From Lepus europaeus (taxonomy: Eukaryota > Chordata > Mammalia > Lagomorpha > Leporidae), in the NCBI RefSeq assembly GCF_033115175.1, contig NC_084838.1, forward strand, positions 39,969,468-40,033,467: a stretch of 64,000 nt of DNA, given 5' to 3'. Numbering within the stretch: position 1 is the stretch's first letter; each line of letters opens with the position of its first letter. The notes under the pieces were generated by a model. The model did not search any database, was not told where the DNA came from, and worked only from the letters and a program-made list of their open reading frames with translations. Positions 1 through 12,577 of the stretch are shown piece after piece. The translations under genes were made by a program, and so were the position numbers.

Positions 1-57
1 TATACATGAAAAGAAAATGGTGCCCCAGTTTTACTTTCTAATGTTTTTGTCTTTAAG

Positions 58-100
58 CATCACCAAAGAACCAAACAAAAGCCTAGAGATAAAGCAAAAG
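58..100 (+). pseudogene. SPATA31F-like paralogue, exon 2
   Basis: A 43-nt exon lies between a pyrimidine-rich acceptor ending in ag and a gtaaag donor at 101. It reads HHQRTKQKPRDKAK plus one base, matching exon 2 of the intact gene at 46755-46800 but one codon shorter, so phase is kept. Nothing in this exon alone is disabling. Exon 1 is outside the window, so whether a start codon and membrane segment survive cannot be judged. I label it pseudogene because of the damage downstream in exon 4, but a short coding paralogue is possible. Confidence 0.7.
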
Positions 101-314
101 GTAAAGTCCTGATCTCTTCTCTGAGTCCCTTCTACTGTGGGTGAGGTTCCCCCGGATCCTGGGCCTCTAGGACCCCTCGTACCAGAAGCCTGGTGCCTCT
201 ATTCACTGAAACTTCAATAACCCCAAATGACAACTTCTTACAGAAACTGAGTAGGAAATCAGAGCATTCCAAAATTCTCTGTCTTCCTCTCCTGAGATTA
301 AAGAATGAGGAAGA

Positions 315-635
315 GGCTGGCGCCACAGCTCACTAGGCTAATCCTCCGCCTGCGGCACCGGCACTCCAGGTTCTAGTCCTGGTCGGGGTGCCAGATTCTG
401 TCCCGGTTGCTCCTCTTCCAGTCCAGTTCTCTGCTGTGGCCCAGGAGGGCAGTGGAGGATGGCCCAAGTGCTTGGGCCCTGCACCCGCATGGGAGACCAG
501 GAGGAAGCACCCGGCTCCTGGTAGCGGCCATTAGGGGAGTGAACCAATGGAAGGAAGACCTTTCTCTGTCCCTCTCTCACTGTCTAGAACTCTACCTGTC
601 AAATAAAAAAAAAGAAAGAAAGAAAGAAAAGAAAA
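315..635 (+). mobile_element. CSINE (young C-repeat type)
   Basis: It has a tRNA-like head with a B-box-like GGTTCTAGTCC, the typical C-repeat body, a CT-rich stretch and a CTACCTGTCAAAT plus A-rich tail. It is flanked by the direct repeat aagaatgaggaag (301-313 and 636-648). It sits in the intron between exons 2 and 3 of the left paralogue and is absent from the matching intron on the right (856 vs 514 nt), so it inserted after the duplication. Confidence 0.93.
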
Positions 636-956
636 AAGAATGAGGAAGTATGGCAGAGACCTTTCCTGGTTGATTTACTAGTTTTACAATCCCGTGGAAG
701 TCACTTTATCTCTGTCTTGTTATCCACAAAATAGGCATAGCACCAATGATCCTTCTTTGTTCACAGTGTTGTTGTGATAGTCAAAACAGATTAGGTATGG
801 GACAACACATTGTAAATGGCTAAATGTACACAAATGGGACTTAGAGCACTGGTTTTTGGAATTTTTCAGTCCCCTCAAGTTAGCAGCCTTCAGCTTCCTA
901 TTCGATGTCCCTGAATCTCCTCCTATTCTACCTAATGCTGTCTCCTGGTTCCTCAG

Positions 957-1017
957 CAAAGAAAACTTCCCAGGAAGAAGCTGAGAAGCTGCAGAAGTTG
1001 ATCTCTGTCATGAAAAG
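957..1017 (+). pseudogene. SPATA31F-like paralogue, exon 3
   Basis: This is a 61-nt exon, the same length as exon 3 of the intact gene. The acceptor is ttcctcag and the donor gtgatc, both conserved between copies. With the base carried from exon 2 it reads AKKTSQEEAEKLQKLISVMK, and the phase into exon 4 is correct. The SQEEAEK core is the family's conserved segment between the membrane anchor and the Cys-rich motif. No disabling change is visible. It is labelled with the pseudogene because the frame fails later in exon 4. Confidence 0.8.
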
Positions 1018-2001
1018 GTGATCTCTTGCTCTTTGCAATTTCCCAACTCACAGCTGGGCCTGTAATGATAGCTCTGCTTGGCCTGGGGCAGGCAGGAAGG
1101 AGGGATAATGGCTGGGAGGGACACACACACACAATGCAGGCTGGTTACCAGGATAGAATGGAGCTGACATAGTTCAGGAGCGAAGGGTCACCCAAGTCTA
1201 TGCTAGTGTCACAGTGGTTCTGGAATTCAGGATTTGATTAGTGCATCATTTGTAAAAGACACTACATAAGGCTACACTCAGATATGAGACAAGGCCTCCA
1301 ATCAAGAGAACGGGTCATCATCGTCATATCCTCGTTACAGCTACTCCCTTTCAAGGACAGACTCCTGAATCTGGCTGACTCTGCTGACACTGCCTCTTCT
1401 GGTTCTGTCTTCAGGGAGCCAGTTCCTGAGACAGACCTCAGAAAGGAGCCTATCATCTTATCCTGTCCTTAAGATCTGTGGAGAACAGGATCTGTTCTCA
1501 AGAGATGCTGGGTACAGAAGCAAGAACACCAAATACCCCCAGGATGCAGAGATCCCACAAGGCCCTCATTTTCCACAGTTTGGATGTCCTGAATACCAGG
1601 CTCAGGCTTTCTTTGCCTAAAATGAAACTGATCCAGCTTCTGCCTGGCAGTATTTCTGGTGATGGCCCACCAGATAACCACTTGGCTGATTCCTTTCTCC
1701 TAGTGTAGCTGTTTGACAAGGTCAGCAGAAAAGCGATCCCAACTCTAAGTCCTCTCTGAGGAGCATGCCAACACATGGCTTGTTTGAGACTTTCTCCAAC
1801 AAGCCCTAGACTCTCAGTCTAGCCTATCGTACCTTGCCAAATGGTATTTTGTTAAGAAGAGAAGCAGAAGGGTAGGTGCCCAGAGGGTACAGGCCCTAGG
1901 TCTTGCAAGACTAGAGGAGGGCAATGTCTATGTCCAGATCACACTCTTCTAAGGGGCAGATGTCACTCCATCACTGACAATTGCCATGTTTCCCTCCCCA
2001 G

Positions 2002-2521
2002 CCAGGGCTGGATTCCCAAGGAAGAAAGTGTGCGGCGGCTCCTGTGTGCAGATCCCTGCTGCCCAGTCTGCAATTCTGTGGCTCTAGAGATTCATCGGTT
2101 GCTGGAGGGTGGGAACAAACAAGTCTCCCCAACTTTTTCGGTGCCATCACAGGGCTCTTCTTACCTAGAGATGGTCTCCACATCTAGTGTGTCTTTTGAT
2201 CAGAGTCAGGATCTACATTCTGAGCACTCTGGAGAGCTTTCACTGCCATCTGGCCCCACACGGTCACGATTAGTAGATCAGAAATGTTTAACTCGGTCAA
2301 CTTCCAGGTTAACTGGTACAGCAAGCATTCAAGACCATTGTGTTGATCACCACAAGCATGGGAAGGGATTTAAAGTTCCCGACATGGCCCAGGATGTGGG
2401 AGCTCTCTCTTCTTCAAGTCCTGATGAACCTGGGATTTCTGTGAAGAAGCAGGAGAGGAAGAAGAACAAAGTCACAGCTGTCCAGGAGAATAAAGGTCAG
2501 CAGCCCTTAAATTCTAACTAG
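2002..2521 (+). pseudogene. SPATA31F-like paralogue, open 5' part of exon 4
   Basis: The acceptor tccctccccag precedes an open frame whose split first codon gives SQGWIPKEESVRRLLCADPC. This is followed by CNSVALEI and the SVSFDQS region, all aligned with residues 84 onward of the intact gene. About 173 codons stay open until a TAG at 2519-2521. The intact gene continues there into QVSLMTLNP, while this copy has a local change creating NSN-stop. With a normal exon 1 it would encode roughly 255 residues. It may be a decayed gene, or a short coding member comparable to the short human paralogue SPATA31F3 (FAM205C). The missing exon 1 prevents a decision. Confidence 0.75.
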
Positions 2522-5500
2522 GTTCCCTTTCTGTCCCTGAACCCATAACTACTGAACCCCAAATGACCCCTATGACCTTGCTTTCCTTTTATGTGTCTAA
2601 AAGGCCCTGATGTATAATGGCATTTCCACACTTGAGGGCTTCCCAGAGCTGTGAGGGAGGTCCTGTGGCAGCTTTACCATACCATTGTCAATATTTTCAA
2701 AGGTTGGAGAACAACCAACCAACCATTTGTTTCATCCTTAATACCACTTCTAAGGAAAGTTGAAATATAGGCTCTCATTCCCATTTACTCTGGGCTTCAT
2801 GGGAAGCCAGCAAGTTCACTCAAGCATTCTCAGTTTTCCATAGTGAGACCCTTGGTCTGCCTCTAGAGATCTCTTCAGGGAGCCCTGGGCTCTTTTACTT
2901 CAATGATTTCTTCTTCATCTCTGTACTGCCTAAAATTTCCGCCCATCTTGGTTAGTCCCACCATCTTCCCTATACCCTCTAATTCAGGTTTCCTACTCAG
3001 TCGTTGACAAGCTCATATCAATGTCCAATTTCTGACTCTGCCCAAGAATGAGGCCTTGGTGTAGCACCTGCTGGAGAGGCAGTTCCAGCTTCAGTGTGGC
3101 TTGCCAACTGTTGACCGCTGATCTCAGTGGATGTAAAGAACCACTCAACATATGCCTTGAGCCACGTTGTAGCCCATCCCACTAAACCTAGGAACCTCTT
3201 TGAGGGGGAAGCCCATTTCTGTCCTCAAGAGAGAGGCTGCACTCTCTTGGAGTATGTCCAGAGATTGCTGAAACTCCACCTCCTGAAGTGGTTGGAATGA
3301 TAGGTTGATTTGTCATTGCTGGGGCCTGCCCCAAAATATCTAGCAGTCTGTCCAGTTGTTTGTCCCCTGCCTACCCAACCCCTTCCCTAGGGCTATGCTA
3401 CCCTAGGGCAGCACAGCCCTGACTTGTGTTAGTCTCCCACACCCTATAGCCCTGGAGGCCAGTGAGGATGGTGCCCTGACTTATCCATTGTGGCAGCAAG
3501 GCCAGTCCATAGTTGCTTGCTCAGGCCAGGGCAATGTTGCAGAACCACAGAGTCTACAAATGTAAGAATATCTGCCAGGGCATTGTCTCTGCCCACACTT
3601 ATAGGTGCTGAGACTGCAAATCACTAGGTTGGCAGCATTCCAGGGGCCCTGGAAGCAACTTGGTTCCCTTGTCTTCTGGAAACCTGGAAGCAGCATTCAG
3701 CTCCTTCACAAATTAGAAGTGACACTTGGAATACTGACAGGCCTTGACGAGCAGCAACAGGCTGCACCATATGCTGTTACTTATGACCCTGAGCTGCCTG
3801 GGCCCAGTCCCAGAAACCCTTGAGAAATGAACACAAGTTTTACTCTTCCTGTTAGGGTTGCCTGCTCTCTGTTATGTGGCTCTCCCAAGAGTCATGACCC
3901 TGGTAATCACTAACCAATCTGTAATCACATGGGCCCATCGGAGCCTCTGACTCAATTGCATATGAACAAGAATGTGTAAGTCCCGGGCCATGCATTCAAG
4001 ATGCCAGTGAGACTTTTGGATACAGTGTACAAGGGGTCTGGAGTGAAGTGAACAGAGATGGTGCCTGTAGACAGTCAGACAGATCCTGACCATCCTCAAC
4101 CATGTATTGTACCCTTCTTGGCCAAACTGAATTTCTGCCAGAAATATAAATTCCTAGAGATGTATTTTGGAAGTCCTATAAAGATGGAGGCATCCAGAGA
4201 ACAAACTGCAGCCATCCCAAAGAACATCTACCTAGGGGTACTTTAGGAGTCCATAAACTAAGGGAGAGCATTGCTCTAGGAACTCCCTCTCCCACCAGGC
4301 ATCCCATGTGTCCCAGAGTCAGAATGGGTCCACCTAAGAGAACAGTTTGCAGTGAACTAAAGACAGTAGAGTAGCACCTAGTTCTAGAGCAGTATGCTAC
4401 AGTTCTGCCCACTGAGATCTCACAACTCAGTGGGGACATGACAGAGGCACTAGTACTGTGTGTTCAGCTAGAGATCAGAGTGAGCCCAGCCTGGAGGGTC
4501 CCTGAACCCTTTAGCCCAGGCCTTTGCAAGGGTAAGGTAAGTCCCCTCCCTAGCACAGAAAAGAGAGGACTCAGTGAAATTCAAAACAGCAGGGAATCAC
4601 AGGGGTGGGGGGTGCAGGCCTGAGGTTCTCTCCAACCTGATAGGATAGCCATTCTGTTGAAACTCAGAGGCAACAGGAATGCTTCTAAAGTAGAACCCCA
4701 GAATCCCTGACTTCCCAAATGTGCATCTCTGGACTCTTTCTTGGGTAGATCTTTAGTTTGGCCAGATAGTTGCAATGAGTGAGTAGATACTATCTATCAA
4801 CTATCTCCATCCTCTCAGCTTGCTGTTACATGCCAGTACTTTCATCTGCTTCTCCCTTACCTTGAGTCTGCAGAATCCCGGGGGGTTGCTTGGGACAAAA
4901 GGATCAGATGAAAATGATCTGCAAGTCCTTTAGACTAAGCTGAACAATATCAACCAAAGATTCCTGAGAACGCCAGACCTGGGGTGCCTTGGTCTTAAAG
5001 AGCCAGACTTTATAGGGCCGATGTACTGGGCCATCATTTGCTGGACCAAATATTGCAAGTCCAGTCTTTGAAGGGGGTACATTTTTAGGTATAAACTTTC
5101 AGGGTCAAATGTTTCAGGGCTAAGTCTTATGGGGTGAAGCTTGGCAGGGCCCAAATTTGCTGCAGGGCCATACTTCCCAGGGCCTAGAGTCGCAGGGTTT
5201 TTTCAGGCAGCCTTTACTCATAAGAGCTCCAACCCTTCCAGAAGCTCCAGTTGACTTGGAAAACAAGATGACTCTCTTTTCACACTGGATTAACCCTGAA
5301 GTGAAAGGCCAAAGGCATGAGGAATCCATCATCCCCAGTAAGGCTGAGACAACGACCAAAGCCAAGACAAAAACGGTTGAGAAGAGCCCAATCCCCACTA
5401 AAAAGCTTGTGCGGGGACCTAACGTGGAAAAGACAACAGTGGGTCCTGGGGCCCAGTGTCCCTCTACTAAGAAGGAGGGCATGAAATCTGATGCCCCAGC

Positions 5501-5597
5501 TGCCCACAAAAGCAGCTTCAGTAACTTTCCTTTAAAATCTGCCAATCCTGTATCCTGTGTCATTCCCGCTGCTGCTCCAAAATCTGTCCTCAACTGA
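2522..5597 (+). pseudogene. Frame-broken remnant of exon 4, SPATA31F-like
   Basis: Collinear remnants of the rest of exon 4 follow the stop. 2640-2760 matches 49420-49530, 3010-3130 matches 50014-50120, and 3230-3360 matches 50220-50350 including the GLP motif region. 3500-3560 matches 50500-50560, 3850-3960 matches 50850-50990, and 4110-4260 matches 51150-51290. 4290-4620 matches 51330-51690 and 5150-5597 matches 52040-52560. Numerous indels and stops break the frame. The last piece is again open for 146 codons (5157-5597): it contains NKM..F, KGQ and VEKSP.P, aligning to the basic C-terminus, and ends near the expected stop position. It is plainly an exon-4 fossil of the whole length. Confidence 0.85.
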
Positions 5598-6394
5598 TTT
5601 GTGCCACCCAAGCGGGAAATCTACCCCAGGTCTCAACTCTCACCTCAGCAGAAGACACTGGTTTGCATGCGGAGACTCCCCATTCCAAAGAAAAGGAGTT
5701 GATAGGTTCCCACACCTCTTCATCCCCCTGAAAAAACGCTGTCATCACCATTTCCATTAACACACAGGTGAGGCAAGGCATTCTCCAAATATACTCTCTA
5801 CCTGTAAGCAAACAGCTGTTTGTGTCTCCTTATTTTCAGTACGGTATATGATGCAGAGGGCAGAAGAGGTTGAAACCTCTTCCGTGTGGGATAGGAATTT
5901 AAATGCACTTTTCCTTTCTGATGGGTCAGCAACCTCATCCTGGACTGCAGATAAAGTGGCTTGAGCAAAAAAATGCTGTTTAAGGTGCATTGAAGGTAAA
6001 GGTCAGGCTTGAATGCCATCGTGGTTATCTGTGGTGTGCTTTGGCCCAGAAGAGCAAATGTGGATTTGATGATGGTAATAAGAATTAGTAAGCAGGAAGC
6101 CAATGCAGTTTTCCTACACACAGAATTTACTGATGACCTCTATATATGCCCACTATGTGGAGGCAAAGTTTTTAGAGTGCCACAGGTCTCCCAACTTGAG
6201 GAGATGCTTTCTGTTTATCAAAAACATAGTTAATCTGACAGATATCACAACCAAGTGATAGACTCTCCTCAGTCTTTTCCCTGACACTGTTGAGACGTTG
6301 AAGGGAAGTCCACCTGGAAACCTGCCATTGCCCTGTTGCCTATTCCAGCCCTGGCTCCCCCAACCTCCCAGCTGTATGTAATAGACCTACTAGA
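5598..6394 (+). other. 3' flank of left paralogue
   Basis: This is non-coding sequence homologous to 52564-53010 behind the intact gene. It includes a shared block after the stop (catttccatta then CACACAG followed by gtgagg at 5768) and the later stretch ending near ccagctgtatg. No repeat was recognised, and the small ORFs here look incidental. Confidence 0.6.
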
Positions 6395-8330
6395 ATGAAA
6401 ATCAGCTGGGCAAGAGGTCGCCAAAAGGATCACAATAAAAATGACTTTGAGCTGAGTCTTGCATTCAGCAATTCATATATTCAAGTACTTACTGTGCCAG
6501 GCACTAAGCCAGACAGGGAGACCACAGTGAACAACACACGGGCCTTCCTCTCTTGGAGTTCATGGACTGTGGGGTAGAGAGAAGTTATAGGAAGTCATTG
6601 GAAGCAGTTTCACTGGAGCTGGGTAGGGGACTAGGTGAGTGTACACAGGAGGGCACTTAATCTCATTGTGGGGGTGGAGAGGTGGGGGGTGTTCATTGTG
6701 CGTTTTCTGGAAGAGGTGCTGTGTAGGCTGTTTCCAAGCATGAGCCTGAGTGAGGCAGGCAGGAAGCAGCATGGAGAGAGGCTTCCCCAGGCTGGGAACA
6801 ACACAAGCAAAGGCAGGGTGTCAAACAAATGGCAGGCCACCACAGAATAGGGACTCACTGGAGAAGCCTCTGTATAATCAAGAAAGTACATTCAAATGTT
6901 TGAGGGATCAGAATCATGTTTCTAAGCTGGAAAATGGGTGATACTCACTCACCAATTCTTTCATCAAGTACTGAGAACCTGTTATGTGCCAGCTACTTTT
7001 ACAGACACTGGAAATGTGGCAGTGAACAAAAAGGGGGAAAGAATGCTCCCAAGGAGCTCACATTGGGAGTGTGCTATGGAGGAGACAAAAGAACCACAAT
7101 AAAAAGTATAGTCTGTATGCAAAAAATCAGGGTAAGAGGGTTAGGGAAGACTTCAGTGGAGTACAGTTTTAAATAGGGAGTTCCGGGCAGTTCTCACTGG
7201 CAAGGGCCGCCAGGAGGTGAGAGAGTCAAGCACATGGATGAAGGACAAAGAGCGTTCCAGCCAGAAATTAGAGCTGTTGCAGATGTCTGGATGCTGGCGC
7301 AAGCCTAGCCTCTTAGGTGGAACAAGAAAGCCAGTGAGCCTGAATGATGACAAAAGAACAGACGAGAACAAGTGGCAGAAGGCCTAGTAGTTCAGTGCAA
7401 GGACATTGCTGTTACTCTGAGTAAATGGGGAACTACTAGACTCTGTTTAGATCTGACTTATGTTTTATAAGGGTCGCTTAGGCTGTGGTGCTAATGAGGG
7501 AATGTCAGGGGTATAGACTTGGGTAGAATCAGGGAGATTAGTTATGTCGTTACTCTAGTAGTGGTAGCAACAGATGAGATCAGAAGTATTTAGATACTGG
7601 ATTCATGCTGAAGGCACATACAACAGGATTTACAGGTAGATTGGATGTGATTATTAGAAAAATAATCAAGGATGATACCAGTGTTTTTGGCCTGAGTAAC
7701 TGGCAAGATGAAGTTGCCATTAATCAATATGGAAAATACTGACATTGAAGTAGATTTGGTATGTAATATTGGGTGGTGGTAGAGGGTACGGAGTCAGGAG
7801 TTCATTTTTTTTTTTCCAGACTGAGATGAATATTGACATCTAAGTGTGTATGTTGATTAGACAATTTGGGCATATGAGCCTGGAGTTCAAGGAAGGGTTA
7901 AGGCTGCAGGCAGATAGCTAAAGACAGCTTGCTATAAAATTGTGTGTGTGTGTGTGTGTAGCCTGCTATAAATTTAAGAGATTAGATAGGACCACCAGGG
8001 TAAATAAGAGTAATGAAAGACCTATGGACTGACCTCTGGGATTCTCAATTGTTAAGAAATTGAGAAGAAAATGAGGAACTAATAAGTGAAGGATATTTAG
8101 AAGCAGTAGCCAGGAAAATCAGAAGAGTGTAGTACACTGGAAGCCAAGAGAGGGAAATATTTAAGGAGAAAAATAATCAACAGCATGGACAGTTGCCAGT
8201 GGAGTAAGAGGAGGACTAGAAATTTACCATTAAATGTAGCAAAGACTATTCATGACTTTGAGAAAAACAGTCTCAGGTGAGTGATGAACAGTGGCTAGTG
8301 TGGAGTCAAGAAAGTGACAGGACGAGTAAT
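6395..8330 (+). repeat. Old mammalian interspersed repeat, family not named
   Basis: Phrases typical of a long ancient mammalian repeat run in order: gtgccaggcact, a second tgtgccagctac copy near 6990, tgactgacatgatctgac-like text near 7450, ttggcctgagtaactggcaagatg near 7690, and ctggaagccaag near 8140. No coding capacity survives. I recognise the sequence type from other mammalian genomes but cannot name it with certainty. A short (TG)n run sits near 7940. The right-hand paralogue lacks this block, which means insertion here or deletion there. Confidence 0.5.
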
Positions 8331-8434
8331 CAACTCCTGCAAGGACTTCTGCCTCATAACAGTGCAGAAAAAGGAGGCAGTAATTCTAAGAGGGAGTGAG
8401 AGCCAGAAAGAACTTTCTTAGAAATGACAGACAG

Positions 8435-8686
8435 TGGCCAGCGCCACGGCTCACTAGGCTGGTCCTCTGCCTGTGGCGCGGGCACCCTGGGTTCTTGTCC
8501 CGATTGCTCCTCTTCCAGTCCAGCTCTCTGCTGTGGCCCGGGAGTGCAATGGAGGATGACCCAAGTCCTTGGGCCCTGCACCCGCATGGGAGACCAGGAG
8601 GAGGCACCTGGCTCCTGGCTTTGGATTGGTGCAATGCTCTGGCCATAGCGGTCACTTGGGGGGTGAACCAACGGAAAAAGGAAGAC

Positions 8687-8722
<36 letters not shown>

Positions 8723-8786
8723 CTGTCTAACTCTGCCTGTCAAAAAAAAAGTAGATATTATCTCTTTAAAAATAAAAGATAAAAAA
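8435..8786 (+). mobile_element. CSINE (young type)
   Basis: This is a complete C-repeat with tRNA-like head, body, a (CT)n run and CTGCCTGTC plus an A-rich tail. Perfect target duplication aaatgacagacag is at 8422-8434 and 8787-8799. It is absent from the paralogous site near 54.94 kb, so it inserted after the duplication. Confidence 0.94.
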
Positions 8787-9314
8787 AAATGACAGACAGC
8801 CTGTTGGATGTTGATGGGAAAGATTCAGTCAAGAGGGATGAATGGATGGATGATGCAAGACAGCAGAGAGAATACTGTGGTGCAGCAGTGAAAGTGGGAG
8901 AGTGATTACCCAAGTCAAGGCGCTGACTTTCACTAAAAAAACAGACTTTTTCTAGTGATGTGGGGCCTGAATATGGCATTGATGAAGGATTTTGTGGTAC
9001 AAGGGTACCTTACATGTAAGAGAGAACAGGCAAACGCCTAGAAGGATGTGTGAGGAGCTGGAAAAGGAACCACAGCTCCAGGGAAGGGGAGGAGTGACTG
9101 GAGAGTGAGAGCTGGAAAGCTGGAGGTGAAGTGGAATTCTGAAAGTTACCACGGAAACTTCCTGTAGGGCCTAAGGAATTGTGGTGGTGTAAACGCCCAG
9201 GCAGACATGAAAAGATGGTTGAAGTTGCTGATTATGTGTGTGAAACAGGTGCTCTTGGAATACTGAGGCCGCTGAAGAGATCACAGAGAATGCTGTAAAT
9301 GCAGGGGGCCACGG

Positions 9315-9628
9315 GGGTGAGTGTTTGGTGTAGTGGTTAAGATGGTGCTTGGGATACTTGCATCCTATATCAGAACACCTGAGTTGGGGTTTGGCTTTGC
9401 TCCTGAGTCCATCTTCCTTAGAAGGGAGTGCCCTGGAAGGCAGCAGGTGATGGCTCAAGTAGTTAGGTCCCTGCCACTCATGTAGGAGACACAGATGGAG
9501 TTTCTGGCTCCTAGCTTTGGCCTGACCCAACCTTGGTTGTTGCAGGCATTTGGGAAGCAAATCTGTGGAGGGATTCTCCCTCCTTCTCTTACTCTCTCCT
9601 CTTTTTAAATAAAATAAAATGCATGGGG
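9315..9628 (+). mobile_element. CSINE (older subtype)
   Basis: Its head reads tggtgtagtggttaagatg, the body contains the ctccattttaaataaaat-type end, and the tail is AAATAAAATAAAATG. The flanks aaatgcagggggcc (9297-9310) and aaatgcatggggcc (9626-9639) form an imperfect target duplication. The paralogous position near 55.46 kb has a single uninterrupted copy. Confidence 0.85.
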
Positions 9629-10840
9629 CCTGAACAAGAATATGGGGCTGGAGATAAAGAAAGAGGGCAGGAGTGGCATCCTAGTGCTCATCAAGGGACC
9701 AGGGTGTTTTTAGGGCTTGGAGAAGAGAATTGGGAGACAGGGAAACAGAGGCTTCCCTGGACACACGGATGGACCTGCAGTCCCTTAGAAAGTAGCACCT
9801 CTGCATCCCCCTACTGACCTACCACAAAGGAGTCAGGAGCTGGATAAGGGCAGAGAGTGCTGTGGCTTCCATATGATGTGTTGTGAGAAGCTGTGGAAAT
9901 CTAGTTTCTAAGGAAATCCAGGATCACTCATACCCCCATCAACCCAGGAAGTAGTGGCAGACTTGCTTTCTCGGCTAGGACCCTGCACTTAGTACAGTGT
10001 GTCCACCGTTAGGATAAAGAAGAGCCAGGGATGTGTCCCTCCTCTGAATGGTGACTCTGTGCCTAAGGGACACAGGACCAGCCCCTAACTGGGCCCCAAG
10101 GGCAGGCAGGCACAAGGTCCCAGCCTGCTGAGCCAAGACTCTCCTGGTGTTTTCCTAAAGCTTCCCAAAGATCAAGGGAGGTCTACTGACAGGCACATCC
10201 TTTCTGCCTGGTAGGAGCTGGGCAGAGAGCCACAGAGCTAGGGGGCTGGAGGGAGACCCAGAATGAAGGGAATAGACTCAGTTGTGTCACAGTGGCATCA
10301 GGTTGCAAGCCAGGGTTAGCGTGCACACATCCTGGTTAGGGTGGAGCCAGTCCTGCCCGTGGTCCCCTGCAGGCTCCTACCCATCCCAGAGGTGATTTCA
10401 GGCAACTGACCTCCACGACTGCTCAACTTCTGTCCCTGCTCATTACACCCTAGCAAGGAGGTCATGCAACACGCTGAGCAAAGGGGTGAACATGTGAGAC
10501 CTAATCTTGCTTTGTTCAGTCCTGTCATGCCAGCTTCTTGCCAGCAGGGGGCTGCTACTTTCTGACCAGGAGCAGAAACTCTGATCAGGCTCAAAATCCC
10601 AGCCTTGAGTGAGGTGTTCAGACCACCCAGTAGTCTGCCCCCATTGGCTTCTAGTCCCTCTCCTCTGTGGGACTTGAAGTAGAACATCCCCTGCCCTAAA
10701 TCTTCCTCTGACTCTCACTCTCTGTCAACAGCCTCATTTTCAGCCAACCTTCCTATTAGCACCCTGTATTTACATTTTCCTGTCCAGGCGAATTCCTGGA
10801 AAGAAATTAATGTATGAACTAGTAGTGAAAAAAGTAAATT
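9629..10840. other. Unique sequence, right part of the duplicated flank
   Basis: 9630-10340 matches 55462-56170. The rest to 10840 has no recognised gene or repeat. Open frames on the minus strand at 10316-10718 show no family resemblance and no splice context, so I do not call them. Confidence 0.5.
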
Positions 10841-11879
10841 TTAAAAATATTTATATTATAATCTTTTTAAAAACTTACTTTTAGAGCATTTTATGTTTGC
10901 AGGAAGATTTAGTGAAAAGTACAGAGTTCCCATATACCTTCTTCCTGTGCCTGGCTGGCAAACATACAGTTTCCCCTTAATAATATCTTGCATTGCTGTG
11001 GTTCATTTATCACAATTGATGAGCCAATATGGATACATTATTATTAACTAATATACACTGTTTATATTGGGGTGCTCTTTTTGGGTAATATATGAGTTTT
11101 GACCAATGTATAATCACATATGTACACTATTATAGAATCCCACAGAATAATTTCAGTGCCACTTATTCATCCCTTTCTCCTTCTCTGCAAATCACTGGCA
11201 AAAACTGATTGTTTTGGGAAAATTTGGGTTAAAAATATATAACATAAAGTTCATGCCATTTTAACCATTTACAATGTAGAATTCAGTGGCATTAAGTGCA
11301 TTCGCAATGTTGTATGGCCATCATAATTTCCAACACGTTTTCACCAATCCAGAAAGAAACTCTGTACTTACTAAATAATAACTCACCATTCCCCCCTCTC
11401 CTACTCCAGACCCTGGTAATTTCTACTTTCTATGAATTTGCTTATTCTAGGTAATTTATATAAGTGAAATCATACAATATTTGTGACACTTTGATTAGCA
11501 TAATACCTGTGTTATCCATGTTGTAGCGTGTATCAGAATTTCATTCCCTTTATGGCTAAATACTATTCCTTTGTATGCACATACCTCATTTTGCTTATCC
11601 ATTCATCTGTTAATGTGTGCCTAGCTTATTTCTACCTTCTGACTATTGTGAATAATGCTACTATGAACATTGGTGTACAAGTGTCTGTTAGAGATATTGC
11701 TTACTTTTCCTTTAAGTCTATACCTAGGAGTGGAATTACTGGATCTCTATGATAATTATATATTTAACTTCTAGAGGGATTGTCAAATTAAGTAACTTAC
11801 TAAGTTTTCAACAGTGGTTGTACTATTTCACATTCCTACCAGTAAAGCACCAGGGTTCCAGTTTCTTCTTGTGAACATT

Positions 11880-12225
11880 TAAAAAAAAAGATTTTACTTA
11901 TTTATTTTGAAAGTCAGAGTTACATGGAGAGAGGGAAAAAGAGAGAGAGAGAGAGAGGGAGAGAGATTCCATTCCATCCACTGGTTCACTCTGTAGATGG
12001 CTGCAACAGCCAGTGTTAGGCCAGGCAGAAGCCAGGAGCCAGAAGCCTCATCTGGGTCTCCCTCATGGGTGGCAGGGGCCCAAACACTTGGATCATCTTA
12101 TGCTGCTTTTCCCAGGCCTTTAATAGGGAGCTGGATCAGAAGTGGAGTAGCTGAGACATGAATTGGTGCCCATATGGGATGCCTGCGTTGCAGGTGGAGG
12201 ATTTACCCACTACACCATAATTGTG
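11880..12225 (-). mobile_element. CSINE, older type, minus strand
   Basis: In + orientation it starts with the A/T tail (aaagattttacttatttattttgaaag), then a (GA)n stretch. It ends with the reverse-complemented head (tttacccactacaccataattgtgg). It is nested inside the antisense L1. Confidence 0.85.
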
Positions 12226-12577
12226 GCTTTTGTTTTGCTTTTTTTGATAATAGCCATTCTGGATGTGAAGTGGTATCTCATTGTGGTTTTGATTTGCATT
12301 TCTCTAATGACTAATGATGTTGACCATCTTTCATGTGCTTACTGGCCATTTGTGTATCTTCTTTGGAGAAATGTCTATCCAAGTCCATTGACCACTTTTG
12401 ATTTGGGGTTTTTGTTTTTGTACCTGTTGTTATTGTTGACTATAGATCTTTGGCCATCTCCATTCCCAATGGACAGGAATAGGCAAACCGAGAGGGAAAA
12501 TGCAAAACTGGACACAATGCTTCACTGCTTATTTCCTAATGACCAGTTACACAGTGTTTTCTTTAGAAACCTTTCAT

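Larger units (their letters stand above)
1..10340 (+). repeat. Left copy of SPATA31F segmental duplication
   Basis: This stretch is collinear with about 46.7-56.2 kb. Matching blocks include exon 2 (58 vs 46755), exon 3 (957 vs 47315), exon 4 (2002 vs 48750), the sequence after the stop codon (5740-6380 vs 52600-53010), 8810-9315 vs 54947-55450, and 9630-10340 vs 55462-56170. Divergence is substantial but order and strand are conserved, so this is an old direct duplication, not an assembly artefact. Differences between the copies are mostly SINE insertions and the long old repeat at 6.4-8.3 kb, which I see only here. The copy of exon 1 would lie left of the window. Confidence 0.85.

Noticed and set aside
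5120..5611. 163-codon minus-strand frame
   Set aside because: It is the antisense shadow of the SPATA31F-like exon-4 remnant on the plus strand.
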